NCBI RefSeq assembly: GCF_900168255.1 | Contig: NZ_LT799838.1 | Span: 372,001 to 436,000 of the forward strand | Length of the DNA stretch: 64,000 bases | Source of the DNA: Psychrobacter sp. DAB_AL43B | GTDB taxonomy: Bacteria > Pseudomonadota > Gammaproteobacteria > Pseudomonadales > Moraxellaceae | Reading direction: 5' to 3' | Part shown: positions 7,883 through 17,256 of the stretch, piece by piece | How the letters are laid out: each line of letters opens with the position of its first letter | Position numbering within the stretch: the first letter of the stretch is position 1 | Position numbers and translations under genes: made by a program | The notes under the pieces: generated by a model | The model's input: the letters and a program-made list of their open reading frames with translations, nothing else | Told to the model about the DNA's origin: nothing | The model's database searches: none

Positions 7883-10800
7883 TTAGCTGTCGCTATCTGA
7901 ATTATCGGACTCTGATTTTTCAGCTTGCGTCGGCTTTTTATGCTCAGCCTTAGGCTTACGAGTGCGAGCCTTTGGCACCTTAGGGGTTGTTAAATTAAAC
8001 ATACCTTTTTGCGGTAGCAGTTGCTCGGCCACGTTTTCAATCATATTTTTATAACTGGCTATCGTCGTTTTTGACTTTGCTGCCTGAATTTCCTCTTTCG
8101 TAGATGGCTCTACTATTGATTCAGTAGGCTGCTCAGTTTCGCTTTGCTCGAGGTTAGCATCTTTAACCTCAGCAGCTTCAACATTGACTTCAGTATTGAT
8201 GTTAGTCTCTTCGATTTCCACATCGTTGACGTCAGCAGCTTCATCCTTCGTAGTTTTAGCCTCAGGAGTGACTTCAACCTCAGTTTGCTCAGTGGTTACT
8301 TTTTCTAGCGCTTGCTCTACCTGTAGCAGTTGTTCGCTCTCAGTACTGACCTCAGCTGCTTGCGCTGGATTTGCCAGCACCGTCGCTTCTACTTTGTGAG
8401 CATCAATCTCGCTATCAGCTTGCCCTGATTCGTTGATCGGCTCGTCAGAAACAGCCAATACTACTGGCTCTTGATAATCAGGATGCTGACCACGTGGGTC
8501 GTTGCTTGCCCGTTTATCGATGGTGCGCGGCTCCACGTCTGTTTTACCTTGCGTTGCTGCAAACTGACTGACAGCTTGTGTCATCGCTTCAAAGCGTGCG
8601 AGATAATCTGCTGCTAATGGTTGATAGCCGTAGTTGCTAAAATCAAAATTGTTATTGGCAGTTTCGCCAGTAGCACGTTGATTGTCGTTGGTGTTTGCAA
8701 CCTTATCATTTACCACGATTTGAACGTGTGCCTGCTCTAGATGCAAAGCAACGGCAGCGTTAAAGCAGTTAATGACACCGTCTGCGGCTAAGCGACTTTC
8801 AGCCTCTGGTAGAGTCGCACGGATAAACTCACCAACCGTACCACGAATGGTCGGTACGCTCACAATGGCTTGTTCATCTTTCTTATCTATCTGCGACGCT
8901 TGAGTAGCTTGTGATTGCGCCTGCTGTTGACGTACCACGCGTGGGTCATTACTGGCTTGCCCAAATTTAGCGGCTGTAATGTAGCGTTTAGCAAACAACG
9001 CGTCATGAGTAAGCTCAAGCGCTGAGTGATTGTTGCTACTAGCATCGATTGCGACTTGGTTAGTATCAACTTGGTCAGTATCAATGCGGTTATCATCAGC
9101 TTCTACCTTTTGAGCTTCCGCTACTGGCGCGATATCTTCTGCTTTGATCTCTACTGATTTTTGCTCATGAGCCGCATTGTCAGCTTGGTTATCAGTGCTA
9201 CTTTTTGAGGTTGCTTGCTCAGCTACCAAGGGTTTTTCATCGTCGCCTTTACTGTCGTCTGTCGAGACAGGTTTTTGCGCTTTGTTGTCAGTAGCGCTTA
9301 TCTTTACCTCATCTACTTTTGCTTCGTCTACTAAAGCATCGCTATTTTCAGCAGCATGGGCTTGCGTACTGCTGTTTTGCGTACTAGCAGTAGAGTCGCT
9401 GTTTATATCAGATGACGGCTGAATGATACTTTGCTCGACCGCGGTCTGCTTATCAGCATGCTGCTGAGCAGTGTTTTCTTGACGCTCCTTTGCGGTATCA
9501 GCGACATTGCTATCATTTACTGAATGATGCTTTGCTGTCACCTGACGTGTTGCTGGTACAGATTTACTGTCATCTAAAGACAAGTGCACAACTTCTGCTG
9601 CCTTGAGTTCAGTGGCAGCTGCATTGACCTGCAATACAACTTCGTTAGGATCTTGATTACGACGGGCATTGGATTGAGTTTTGCTACCGTTAACATCTTT
9701 ATTACTTTGTTGGTTGCTTTGCTGGCTCTTAGCCGTTGTTAACGTCTCACCGCGATCGAGTTTGCCGCGTGAGCTACGTTGGCTATTTGATTTGCGTTTA
9801 GCACGAGTTTGCTCTTCTGCGGCTTTGGTCTCATTGCTATTATTGCTATCATTTTCAGAGGCATTGCTTTCGCTAACATTGCGCTCGCTTGCATTTTGAC
9901 GGTTGTCTTGGCGATTGTTGCGGTTGCGATCACTAGGGCGTCTATTATCCTGCTGACGTTTATCTTGGTTGTCAGCTTTATCATCAGTGCTAATTGGGCT
10001 GCTGTCAGTCGTATTGTTAGCGGCACTATTATCAGTTTCATCTGCCTGCTCTTTTCTTTGGCGTGGCTTAGATGGTCTTGATTTGCGTGGCTTGCGTCTT
10101 CTTCTATCTTCAGCGTCGCTACTATCGCCAGTATTACTATCATCAGTAGCGTTATCGGTATGACGTGTCTGCTGACGCTGACCGTTATTGTTTGACGGTT
10201 GGCTATTGTTTTGCTGAGGTGCTGATGCGCTTTGACTAGCATCATTTAACGCACTGTTATCCACTTGTCCAAACGAGCCTAGACTTTGCGCGCCGGTATT
10301 TACAAGCGCTTCAATGGCCTCAGCTGCATCACGGCTACTGATACTGTTTGTAGTCTGTGCCTGCGGCGCTTGGGCAAACAAATTAGACAACCAAGCGACT
10401 GCTTGCGGTTGGGCCGCAGCAACATTAGCAGATGGAGCCGCTACTGGAACAGAAGTGGTCGCAACGTTTGGGGTGTTCTGTGGTTGCGGCGCACGTGCTG
10501 ACGAAACATTGTTGGTATTGGTATTGGTATTGGTATTGGTATTGGTATTGTTGCGATGCTCATTACTATGACTGGTGCTATTCTGCTGCTGCTCAGGCGT
10601 GCTCGGTTGTGCATTAGTACGAGCCGGTGCTTGACTGCTGCTGGTACTGTTGTCCGCTACTGAGCGTGGTTGGCGGGTAGGCTGCTGTTCAGGACGCTCT
10701 TTTTCGGCTGTTTGCCAATCAACGTTATAGCCAAGCTCGCTATATTCTTGCTGCTGAGTATCGGTGATACGCTCATAGCTTGATGGCGCAAAGCCATCGC

Positions 10801-12253
10801 GGTTAAAGTGGAGTTTAAAGTTTGGCGACTCTAAATGCGCGTGTGGCAAGATGGTGATACGCGTACCACTGTCTTGCTCTAGATAAACTAAGGCATCGCG
10901 CTTTTCATTTAATAAGAAAGCTGCGATATCAGTCGGTACTTCTGCTTGGACTTCACCTTGACGTTCTTTAAGCGCGATTTGTTCAATCTGACGCATTATA
11001 GATAATGATAATGAACGCAGGTCACGAATCATACCGTTGCCGTGACAACGCGGGCAGATATAGCCGGTTGACTCTTCTAGTGATGGACGCAGGCGTTGAC
11101 GGCTCATCTCCATCAAACCAAATTTAGAAATATCACCAAATTGTACACGGGCACGGTCATATTTAGTGGCATCAATCAGACGTTTTTCAACTTCTTTTTG
11201 ATGCTTATTGTCATTCATATCAATGAAATCAATGACAATTAGGCCGCCCATATCACGTAGACGTAATTGACGAGCAATCTCATCAGCCGCTTCTAGATTG
11301 GTATGATAAGCGGTCTCAGCAACGTCTGAGCCTTTGGTAGATTTAGCAGAGTTGATGTCGATAGAAACTAACGCTTCAGTTTGATCGATAACGATTGAGC
11401 CACCCGATGGCAAGCGAACTTCGCGCTGATAAGCGGTTTCAATCTGCTTTTCAATATTAAAGCGCGAAAACATTGGCTCATAATCGGTATATTTACGCAG
11501 TTTTTCTGCTTGTGTTGGCATGACCGCATCGATAAAACCAGCGGCTTCGATATAGGCGTTTTCGTTATCGATCCAAATCTCAGCAATATCATCGCGTAGA
11601 TAGTCGCGGACAGCACGCGTAACCACGCCCGCTTCTTGATGAACCAAGCGCGGTGATGGATATTTTTGGTTTTGTTCTTGGATGGCTTGCCAGATATTAA
11701 GCAAATGATTTAAATCGTGTTGTAAATCTTCTTGGGTCTTACCAATACCAGCAGTACGAATGATAACGCTCATGCCTTTTGGCAAATCAAGACTGCCTAG
11801 CATGCGTTTCATATCTTCGCGTAATTTACCTGAGATTTGACGCGAGATACCGCCACCGCGAGGGTTGTTCGGCATTAAGACAAGATAACGTCCTGCTAAT
11901 GACACATAAGTCGACAGGGCTGCACCTTTATTACCGCGCTCTTCTTTTTCAACTTGGACGATGAGCTCGTCACCTTCTTTGATTAGTTTTTTGATGTTTT
12001 CGTCACGTGGATTGCCACTTAAATATTCGGCAGAAATTTCACGAATCGGCAAAAAGCCTTGACGCTGTGAGCCATACTCTACAAAAACGGCTTCAAGCGA
12101 AGGCTCGACACGGGTCACATGACCTTTATAGATGTTGGATTTTTTTTGTTCGCGGGTACGGTTTTCTAAATCGAAATCGTACAGATGGTTGCCTTTGCAA
12201 AGGGCAACACGAATTTCTTCGTTTTGGGTAGCGTTGATCAAAATGCGTTTCAT
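7883..12253 (-). CDS. rne: Ribonuclease E
   Basis: A 1456-residue endoribonuclease that starts mRNA decay, matures 9S rRNA and tRNAs, and scaffolds the degradosome. The N-terminal catalytic half is canonical: S1 domain about 37-120, 5'-sensor/RNase H-like region, metal-binding Asp299 (VSIDINSAKS) and Asp342 (LIVIDFIDM), and the Zn-link CPRC at 400-403. From about residue 500 the protein is low-complexity, rich in Asn, Gln, Ser, Asp and Glu with Arg-rich islands (RRRRKPRKSR), ending in a Lys-rich tail. It is much longer than E. coli RNase E (1061), the extra length lying in the disordered scaffold. AGGA is 7 bases before the ATG. The 1.2 kb gene-free region upstream fits a long regulatory leader, as known for rne autoregulation in E. 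coli. Confidence 0.97.
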   Translation of the reverse strand: MKRILINATQNEEIRVALCKGNHLYDFDLENRTREQKKSNIYKGHVTRVEPSLEAVFVEYGSQRQGFLPIREISAEYLSGNPRDENIKKLIKEGDELIVQVEKEERGNKGAALSTYVSLAGRYLVLMPNNPRGGGISRQISGKLREDMKRMLGSLDLPKGMSVIIRTAGIGKTQEDLQHDLNHLLNIWQAIQEQNQKYPSPRLVHQEAGVVTRAVRDYLRDDIAEIWIDNENAYIEAAGFIDAVMPTQAEKLRKYTDYEPMFSRFNIEKQIETAYQREVRLPSGGSIVIDQTEALVSIDINSAKSTKGSDVAETAYHTNLEAADEIARQLRLRDMGGLIVIDFIDMNDNKHQKEVEKRLIDATKYDRARVQFGDISKFGLMEMSRQRLRPSLEESTGYICPRCHGNGMIRDLRSLSLSIMRQIEQIALKERQGEVQAEVPTDIAAFLLNEKRDALVYLEQDSGTRITILPHAHLESPNFKLHFNRDGFAPSSYERITDTQQQEYSELGYNVDWQTAEKERPEQQPTRQPRSVADNSTSSSQAPARTNAQPSTPEQQQNSTSHSNEHRNNTNTNTNTNTNTNNVSSARAPQPQNTPNVATTSVPVAAPSANVAAAQPQAVAWLSNLFAQAPQAQTTNSISSRDAAEAIEALVNTGAQSLGSFGQVDNSALNDASQSASAPQQNNSQPSNNNGQRQQTRHTDNATDDSNTGDSSDAEDRRRRKPRKSRPSKPRQRKEQADETDNSAANNTTDSSPISTDDKADNQDKRQQDNRRPSDRNRNNRQDNRQNASERNVSESNASENDSNNSNETKAAEEQTRAKRKSNSQRSSRGKLDRGETLTTAKSQQSNQQSNKDVNGSKTQSNARRNQDPNEVVLQVNAAATELKAAEVVHLSLDDSKSVPATRQVTAKHHSVNDSNVADTAKERQENTAQQHADKQTAVEQSIIQPSSDINSDSTASTQNSSTQAHAAENSDALVDEAKVDEVKISATDNKAQKPVSTDDSKGDDEKPLVAEQATSKSSTDNQADNAAHEQKSVEIKAEDIAPVAEAQKVEADDNRIDTDQVDTNQVAIDASSNNHSALELTHDALFAKRYITAAKFGQASNDPRVVRQQQAQSQATQASQIDKKDEQAIVSVPTIRGTVGEFIRATLPEAESRLAADGVINCFNAAVALHLEQAHVQIVVNDKVANTNDNQRATGETANNNFDFSNYGYQPLAADYLARFEAMTQAVSQFAATQGKTDVEPRTIDKRASNDPRGQHPDYQEPVVLAVSDEPINESGQADSEIDAHKVEATVLANPAQAAEVSTESEQLLQVEQALEKVTTEQTEVEVTPEAKTTKDEAADVNDVEIEETNINTEVNVEAAEVKDANLEQSETEQPTESIVEPSTKEEIQAAKSKTTIASYKNMIENVAEQLLPQKGMFNLTTPKVPKARTRKPKAEHKKPTQAEKSESDNSDSDS
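10512..10550. repeat. Hexanucleotide microsatellite inside rne
   Basis: Six perfect copies of TTGGTA plus a partial seventh. On the coding strand this gives an alternating Asn-Thr run in the RNase E linker. Units of six keep the frame, so slippage would only change linker length. Confidence 0.95.
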
Positions 12254-13466
12254 AATGGTATCCTATGAGTACGCATAACGACGACGAGACAGGCTTTAGA
12301 GCAAAGTGGCAAGCGCTGCTAATAACAGAATTAGCGTGAGCGGATGTTAATTAACGGTAGAACGTAAAGCATGGCGTTAATAAAGCACAGTGGCTTTTTC
12401 AAAAGCTTTTGACCTAAAGTCATTAGCGAGGCTAATGGCGGTAACGTCAATATAGAGGGTATAGAGTGTAAGGCTATAGTGCATCTATATCTTATTATAA
12501 GCAGGCTTGTCATAACGATTAATGCACGAGCAGGTTAGTGATCTTTTATTATCAGTATTTTTATCTACGTTGGTGGTCAGCGCACTTTGTCATAGCGGCG
12601 GTGGATAGTTACTGAGTTATAAAGGTATTACTGATACTAAAAAAGCATCGTGCTGTCACGATTAATCAATCAAGGTCTAGCAATAATATCGCTGTCGATA
12701 ATAACTATTATATAAAATAGTACTACTCAGCGGTTATCCATTCAGGTGAAGCAATTGGTCATTCTTTATTTATCGTTCTTTTAGATATAACGTTAATAAT
12801 ATCTTGGGCGTCTCAAAGCGAAGTGTTGCTGCTTCAGTCATCAGCGGGGCGTACTTGGCAAACAGAATAAATGACCGGCTTATCGGCGCGGTGTCTCATG
12901 TCTATTCTACTTATCGTCCTCTGTTTGACCACTAATACTTAGGCAGTTATCGAGATTCACAGTGTTAATACTCAATTGCACTCTCAACGACCCATACTTG
13001 CTCAACTGCACGCGGCTAAAGGACTGTTAGATAATAAATTATCAAATCAAGTCGTTATCATGCGGGTAGTGAGTAAAGGGTATATGGTTATCACTTAATA
13101 AAAGGGCTTTTGCCAAATTTATTAAGGCGATGCTATCTATTGTCACAATATTCTGTAAAAAATGCTTTGTAAGAATAAATAGTTTTGTACTAATAAATAA
13201 TTTTTTACTGATAAGTATCAGCATGGTTATTACAATTCATTGGGCATTATAGGGTATATCTGTTGCTATAACACCCTTAAAATTAGATGAAACGCCCAAC
13301 CTTCGCAGGTTATATAGTCTAACTATTTTTACCAGCAAGTTATTAGCAAGCCGTAAAATAGCGATACGCTGTCTGAAACAACAATGAATTATTGTCGTAG
13401 CCTCTGCCGTATTGGCGCTCAACATGCTAAACTATAGCAAATCTTTGTGTAAATACCTAACTAAAA
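12254..13466. other. Long gene-free region between rne and rluC; probable rne leader
   Basis: This 1.2 kb region lies between divergent genes. The short ORFs in it (60-62 codons) have no recognizable content. The part nearest rne holds small inverted repeats in the presumed 5' UTR, for example CATTAGC/GCTAATG at 12421-12437 and GCTTTT/AAAAGC at 12393-12406. In E. coli, rne has a 0.36-kb structured leader through which RNase E controls its own mRNA. A similar leader here is an inference; I cannot place the promoter. Confidence 0.5.
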
Positions 13467-14498
13467 ATGACGAACTCGAAAATGACAAACGACGAACCTA
13501 TCCACGAAGCGCCAGCCATCTTTAATAGTAAAACGCGCCCACAAAGTGCTGACGATGAGATTAGTAACTTTGGCAAGGTGAACTATCTTGAGGTCACGCG
13601 TCATCAACATGACCAGCGTTTAGACAATTTCCTACTTAATCGCTTAAAGGGTTTGCCAAAACCGCATATCTACAAAATGATTCGCTCAGATGAGGTGCGA
13701 GTCAATAATAAACGCTGTAAAGCGCATGACAGAGTGCAGCGTGAAGACGTGGTTCGTATTGCGCCAGTAGTACTCGCTACTCGCGAAAAACCTATCATCA
13801 GTACCGAATTTGCCAAGAGCTTGTTGGCACGTGTGGTCTACGAAGATGAAGGCTTGATAGTGCTCAATAAACCATCAGGTATTGCGGTTCATGGTGGTAG
13901 TGGTCTTGATTTTGGTGTCATTGAAGCCATGCGTGAAGTAACGGGTAAAAAATACTTAGAGCTGATACATCGTATTGATAAAGATACGTCAGGTTTGCTG
14001 ATGATTTCTAAGAAACGCTCGACGCTTAAAACATTGCAGCAGTATCTGGTCGACAGAACCATTCAAAAGCATTATTTGTGTATTGCAAAAGGGCAGCCTG
14101 CGCTTAACGAACAACGTATCGATGCGCCATTGCTACGCTATACGCTTGCCAGCGGTGAGCGCCGTGTCAAGGTGGATGCGCAAGATCCACAAGCCAAAGA
14201 AAGCCAGACAGATATTGTTATCCATGGTCGCTTTACAATCGCTGATCAGCCAGTCAGTTTGATTGAAGCCAAACCGTTGACCGGACGCACGCATCAAATC
14301 CGTGTACATTTAGCGCATATCGGGCATGCTATCTTAGGCGATGATAAGTACCACGTACATGACAAGTCTGGCGTTCATCGTCTGTGCTTACATGCATGGC
14401 GCTTAGATATTCCAGGTTATGAGACTATTACTGCGCCTTTACCAGACGAGATGCTCAATTGGATACCAGAAGATATTAAAACCAGCCTGCCTAAATAA
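13467..14498 (+). CDS. rluC: 23S rRNA pseudouridine synthase RluC
   Basis: A 343-residue RluA-family enzyme that isomerizes uridines 955, 2504 and 2580 of 23S rRNA (E. coli numbering). An N-terminal disordered stretch of about 40 residues precedes an S4 RNA-binding domain (RLDNFLLNRLKG to VRVNNKRCKAHD). The catalytic domain follows, with the HRIDKDTSGLL motif carrying the catalytic Asp and the GRTHQIRVHLAHIGH motif. RluC rather than RluD is inferred from the position divergent from rne, a conserved arrangement. The start is uncertain: there is no clear Shine-Dalgarno before the ATG at 13467 or the one at 13482. Confidence 0.92.
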   Translation: MTNSKMTNDEPIHEAPAIFNSKTRPQSADDEISNFGKVNYLEVTRHQHDQRLDNFLLNRLKGLPKPHIYKMIRSDEVRVNNKRCKAHDRVQREDVVRIAPVVLATREKPIISTEFAKSLLARVVYEDEGLIVLNKPSGIAVHGGSGLDFGVIEAMREVTGKKYLELIHRIDKDTSGLLMISKKRSTLKTLQQYLVDRTIQKHYLCIAKGQPALNEQRIDAPLLRYTLASGERRVKVDAQDPQAKESQTDIVIHGRFTIADQPVSLIEAKPLTGRTHQIRVHLAHIGHAILGDDKYHVHDKSGVHRLCLHAWRLDIPGYETITAPLPDEMLNWIPEDIKTSLPK

Positions 14499-14546
14499 GC
14501 TTTAAGTCATTTGGTTTCAATCTAAATGCTATAAGCATCAATATTA

Positions 14547-14594
14547 AACGTCACGATATCTTATTATCAACAATAAGCTGCCGTGACGTTTTCG
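14547..14594 (+). terminator. Probable terminator after rluC
   Basis: Outer stem AACGTCACG/CGTGACGTT and inner CTTATT/AATAAG, followed by only a short T-run. It lies just before the next gene's ribosome site, so readthrough or attenuation is possible. Confidence 0.5.
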
Positions 14595-14630
14595 TATCTG
14601 CCATTTGTTACTATTCATTAAGGTAAATTC

Positions 14631-15341
14631 ATGAGTGAATCATCTACAACTACTATAACCTCTATCAAAAATTCTCAATTGTCTGCCAAGCATGGTTTAG
14701 CAGATAAGACATTAATCATATTTGATTGGGATGGTACGCTGATGGACTCGATTGGCTTAATTGTTGAGTCTATGCATGTGGCGGGCGAGGCGCATGGTTT
14801 TACGACGACCGATCAAGCAGTCAAAGATATTATCGGACTCAGCTTAATGAAAGGTATCGAGACCTTATATCCGCAAGCAACCGATGTGCAGAAGCAGGCG
14901 ATTCAGCAAAGTTATGCAGATTATTATATCCCTAACAGTCATCGTACGCCGTTTTTTGCACCGATAGAAAATATGCTGCAAACCTTGCAGCAGAAAAATC
15001 GTAAGCTTGCTGTCGCCACAGGTAAAAAAAGAAAAGGGTTGGATCGTGTCTTGGATGCCTCGAATAGCCATCATTATTTTGTTATGACGCGCTGTGCTGA
15101 TGAATCAGGCTCCAAACCTGATCCGCAAATGCTGACGGATATTTTGCAGTATACCGAGCAGCAAATCTCCAATGCGGTATTTATCGGTGATAGCATTTAT
15201 GATATTCAAATGGCCAATAGTTTGGGTATGACCAGTATTGCGGTTAATTATGGTACGGCAAGCAGTAGCGATCTTGCCGCACAGCAGCCGAGTTATCAAG
15301 TAGACACGCCGCAAGCGTTGGCTGAGCTATTGTGTGCGTAA
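14631..15341 (+). CDS. HAD-family hydrolase, phosphoglycolate phosphatase-like
   Basis: A 236-residue haloacid dehalogenase-type phosphatase. Motif I FDWDGTLMDS carries the nucleophile Asp32 and acid Asp34; motif II is AVATGKKRKG; motif III/IV is SKPDPQM followed by FIGDSIYDIQMA. A helical cap domain lies between motifs I and II, as in Gph/YjjG enzymes. The substrate cannot be read from sequence; phosphoglycolate or a nucleotide is plausible. AAGGT precedes the ATG. In Acinetobacter and Moraxella relatives such a HAD protein also follows rluC, so a shared transcript is likely, and the hairpin between them is weak. About the first 22 residues precede the HAD core and are probably disordered. 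Confidence 0.88.
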   Translation: MSESSTTTITSIKNSQLSAKHGLADKTLIIFDWDGTLMDSIGLIVESMHVAGEAHGFTTTDQAVKDIIGLSLMKGIETLYPQATDVQKQAIQQSYADYYIPNSHRTPFFAPIENMLQTLQQKNRKLAVATGKKRKGLDRVLDASNSHHYFVMTRCADESGSKPDPQMLTDILQYTEQQISNAVFIGDSIYDIQMANSLGMTSIAVNYGTASSSDLAAQQPSYQVDTPQALAELLCA

Positions 15342-15380
15342 CTAAATATTGATTTAATTGTTAAGAAATAAATAATAATA

Positions 15381-15417
15381 AAAAAGGGTTTATCGCTAAT
15401 AACGATAAACCCTTTTT
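15381..15417. terminator. Bidirectional terminator between HAD gene and engB
   Basis: A perfect 15-bp stem (15381-15395 with 15403-15417) with a 7-base loop and A5/T5 ends. Confidence 0.92.
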
Positions 15418-15435
15418 CATTAAATACTATGAGAT

Positions 15436-16209
15436 TTATTTGCTTTCTTCTTTAGAGCTATCTTTTTGTTGGACCGCATCCTTTTCGATTGCGTCTTCTA
15501 GCTCAGCGCCTTCTAGTAACGCAAAAGACGACTCAATAATTTTGTCTGCATCGAGCTGATACTCATACCAGTTGCCCATAACGCCTGCTAATTCATCAAG
15601 ACCTTCTTTTCTTAATGCTGAAAATAGCTGAATGCTACAGTTCAAACCCAGTTGCTTCAGTCGTTTACGAGTATTAAGCAAAGCATTTTTAGAGGCACCA
15701 TACTTCAGCTTATCTGCTTTCGTCAACAAGATATGAACTGGCAGCTTACCATCATTTGCCCAACGTAGCATTTGCTCATCAAAGAATTTCAATGGATGAC
15801 GGATATCGCTCATCAGCACCAAACCTGCAAGGCTTGAGCGCGACACCAAATACTCTTCTAGCTCAACCTGCCATTCTTTTTTCATCTCAAGCGGTACGGC
15901 GGCATAGCCATAACCTGGCAAGTCCACCAAACGCCTATCGGTATCACCGATACTAAAAAAGTTAATCATCTGCGTACGACCAGGTGTTTTAGACGAGCGT
16001 GCCAATTGACGCTGATTGGTAAGCGCATTAATGGCTGAAGATTTACCAGCGTTTGAACGACCAGCAAATGCCACCTCTAACCCTATATCTGCAGGACAAA
16101 GGCGAAAGGTCGGCGCTGACGTCATAAATTCAGTTTGCTGAATACGCTGACGGGCTTTGGTATTAAAATCCGCATGCTTCGCGGCGACATCATTGAACGG
16201 GGTACTCAT
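15436..16209 (-). CDS. engB: Ribosome biogenesis GTP-binding protein EngB (YihA/YsxC)
   Basis: A 257-residue TRAFAC GTPase needed for late assembly of the large ribosomal subunit. G motifs are clear: G1 [10 protein letters not shown]3 DLPGYGYA, G4 LTKADKL, and SALRKEG as G5. The GKSS-containing P-loop and the RTQMINFF switch region are typical of the family. About 35 extra residues at the C-terminus (Glu/Asp/Lys/Ser-rich) make it longer than E. coli YihA (210). The Shine-Dalgarno is weak. It is transcribed away from the cytochrome genes and terminates against the HAD gene. Confidence 0.95.
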   Translation of the reverse strand: MSTPFNDVAAKHADFNTKARQRIQQTEFMTSAPTFRLCPADIGLEVAFAGRSNAGKSSAINALTNQRQLARSSKTPGRTQMINFFSIGDTDRRLVDLPGYGYAAVPLEMKKEWQVELEEYLVSRSSLAGLVLMSDIRHPLKFFDEQMLRWANDGKLPVHILLTKADKLKYGASKNALLNTRKRLKQLGLNCSIQLFSALRKEGLDELAGVMGNWYEYQLDADKIIESSFALLEGAELEDAIEKDAVQQKDSSKEESK

Positions 16210-16596
16210 AAATGACTCATTACTGTTAAAATATAGATACGGTAGTTAAAATTTTTGCAGTTGGTCAGTGACTAGCGTAGCTTCTTTGGCAGCTAGCAAC
16301 TAAAAACCAATCTTTCATAAAATAAGCGTTTTAAATTACCGACTATTCTATACTATTAATGCGCTTAGTTATTGAAATAACGGCTATTAGCCTTATATTA
16401 ATCAGAGCATACCACTAAAATGAACTAGCACTTAGCGAAGTTATCTACCTTATTTAAATGAGGTTAACAAAGCTAAACTATATTTATATATATTAATTCG
16501 ACATATGTTGTTACAATATCTAAGAAGATAGGTTCAATAAAATACGTTTAATAGCATCGCTGATTACGCAAATGCATAAACGAAAGGAGGTGCCCT
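16210..16596. other. Divergent intergenic region engB / cytochrome c5
   Basis: 387 bp, AT-rich, no ORF. It must hold the promoters of both genes. The only strong signal is the ribosome site AAAGGAGGTG at its right end. Confidence 0.5.
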
Positions 16597-16932
16597 ATGT
16601 TGTCAATTACCACACTTTTTGCTAACAGTTACCGCTTGCTTGCCAGCACTGGCGCAGCGCTGATTGTCAGTACTGCAATGATAAGTAATGCAGGTGCAGC
16701 GGATATTGCTACGACTTATAGTGACTCTTGTGCGGCTTGTCATGATAGTGGCGCTTTGAATGCCATCAAAAAAGGCGACAGTGCCAAGTGGCAACAGCTG
16801 ATAAAACAAAAAGGCATGCCAGCGCTGATCAATTCTGTTAAAAGCGGCATGATTCAAATGCCAGCGGGTGGATTGTGCGAAGATTGTAGCGATGATGATT
16901 ATCGCAAGCTTATTGAATATATGAGTAAGTAG
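16597..16932 (+). CDS. Cytochrome c5-type monoheme protein
   Basis: A 111-residue periplasmic class I cytochrome c. A signal peptide (about 1-34, ending SNAGAA) precedes a single heme-binding motif CAACH. A likely axial Met lies in MIQMPAGG. Two C-terminal Cys (CEDC) match the extra disulfide of the c5 subfamily. It carries electrons between membrane complexes and terminal oxidases or reductases. The ribosome site AAAGGAGGTG is essentially a full anti-16S match, predicting high expression. A di-heme c4 follows on the same strand after a terminator; c4/c5 neighbours are common in gammaproteobacteria. Confidence 0.92.
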   Translation: MLSITTLFANSYRLLASTGAALIVSTAMISNAGAADIATTYSDSCAACHDSGALNAIKKGDSAKWQQLIKQKGMPALINSVKSGMIQMPAGGLCEDCSDDDYRKLIEYMSK

Positions 16933-17256
16933 TAAGTAAAAATCAAAAGCTTAAATAGTAAATATAAGGCGCAAGGTCACAGAACCTTTTGCGCTTTTTA
17001 TTTTTTATTAAGCAAGCACTGAGGCTATGAGTAGAAAAACTATCTAATACTACGATTAAGTAGGCAAATAGTAAAAAGTCTTGCTATAATAATCCAAAAT
17101 AAACCCTGATATTAGTAAGTGCTTTCGGGCTGCTTGTGACAAAGACTACAAAATATAAGGCTTAGCTGGCTAAATAAGGGCTCTGCAAATATGATGTCTC
17201 TTGATAATGCAATCACTCTAGATAATGCTTACATCGAGTTAGTAGGATTTGTATCA
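16933..17256. other. Intergenic region cytochrome c5 / cytochrome c4
   Basis: About 320 bp with the c5 terminator on its left and presumably the c4 promoter on its right. The frame of c4 is open back to 17191, but that extension is not signal-peptide-like and is treated as non-coding. Confidence 0.5.
16969..17007 (+). terminator. Terminator after cytochrome c5 gene
   Basis: The stem GCGCAA/TTGCGC plus GGT/ACC is interrupted by a small bulge and followed by a T-rich tract (16995-17007). Confidence 0.8.

Noticed and set aside
9739-10245. Long minus- and plus-strand ORFs inside rne (up to 168 codons)
   Set aside because: They are out-of-frame readings of the low-complexity rne tail, with biased composition (Ile/Met/Lys or Leu/Ser/Val runs) and no ribosome sites.
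10512-10550. CRISPR-like periodicity
   Set aside because: Units are six bases with no spacers, and it encodes part of RNase E.
12331-13425. Three 60-62 codon minus ORFs upstream of rne
   Set aside because: Biased toward Leu/Ile/Thr/Lys as expected from AT-rich non-coding DNA, no ribosome sites, no motifs.
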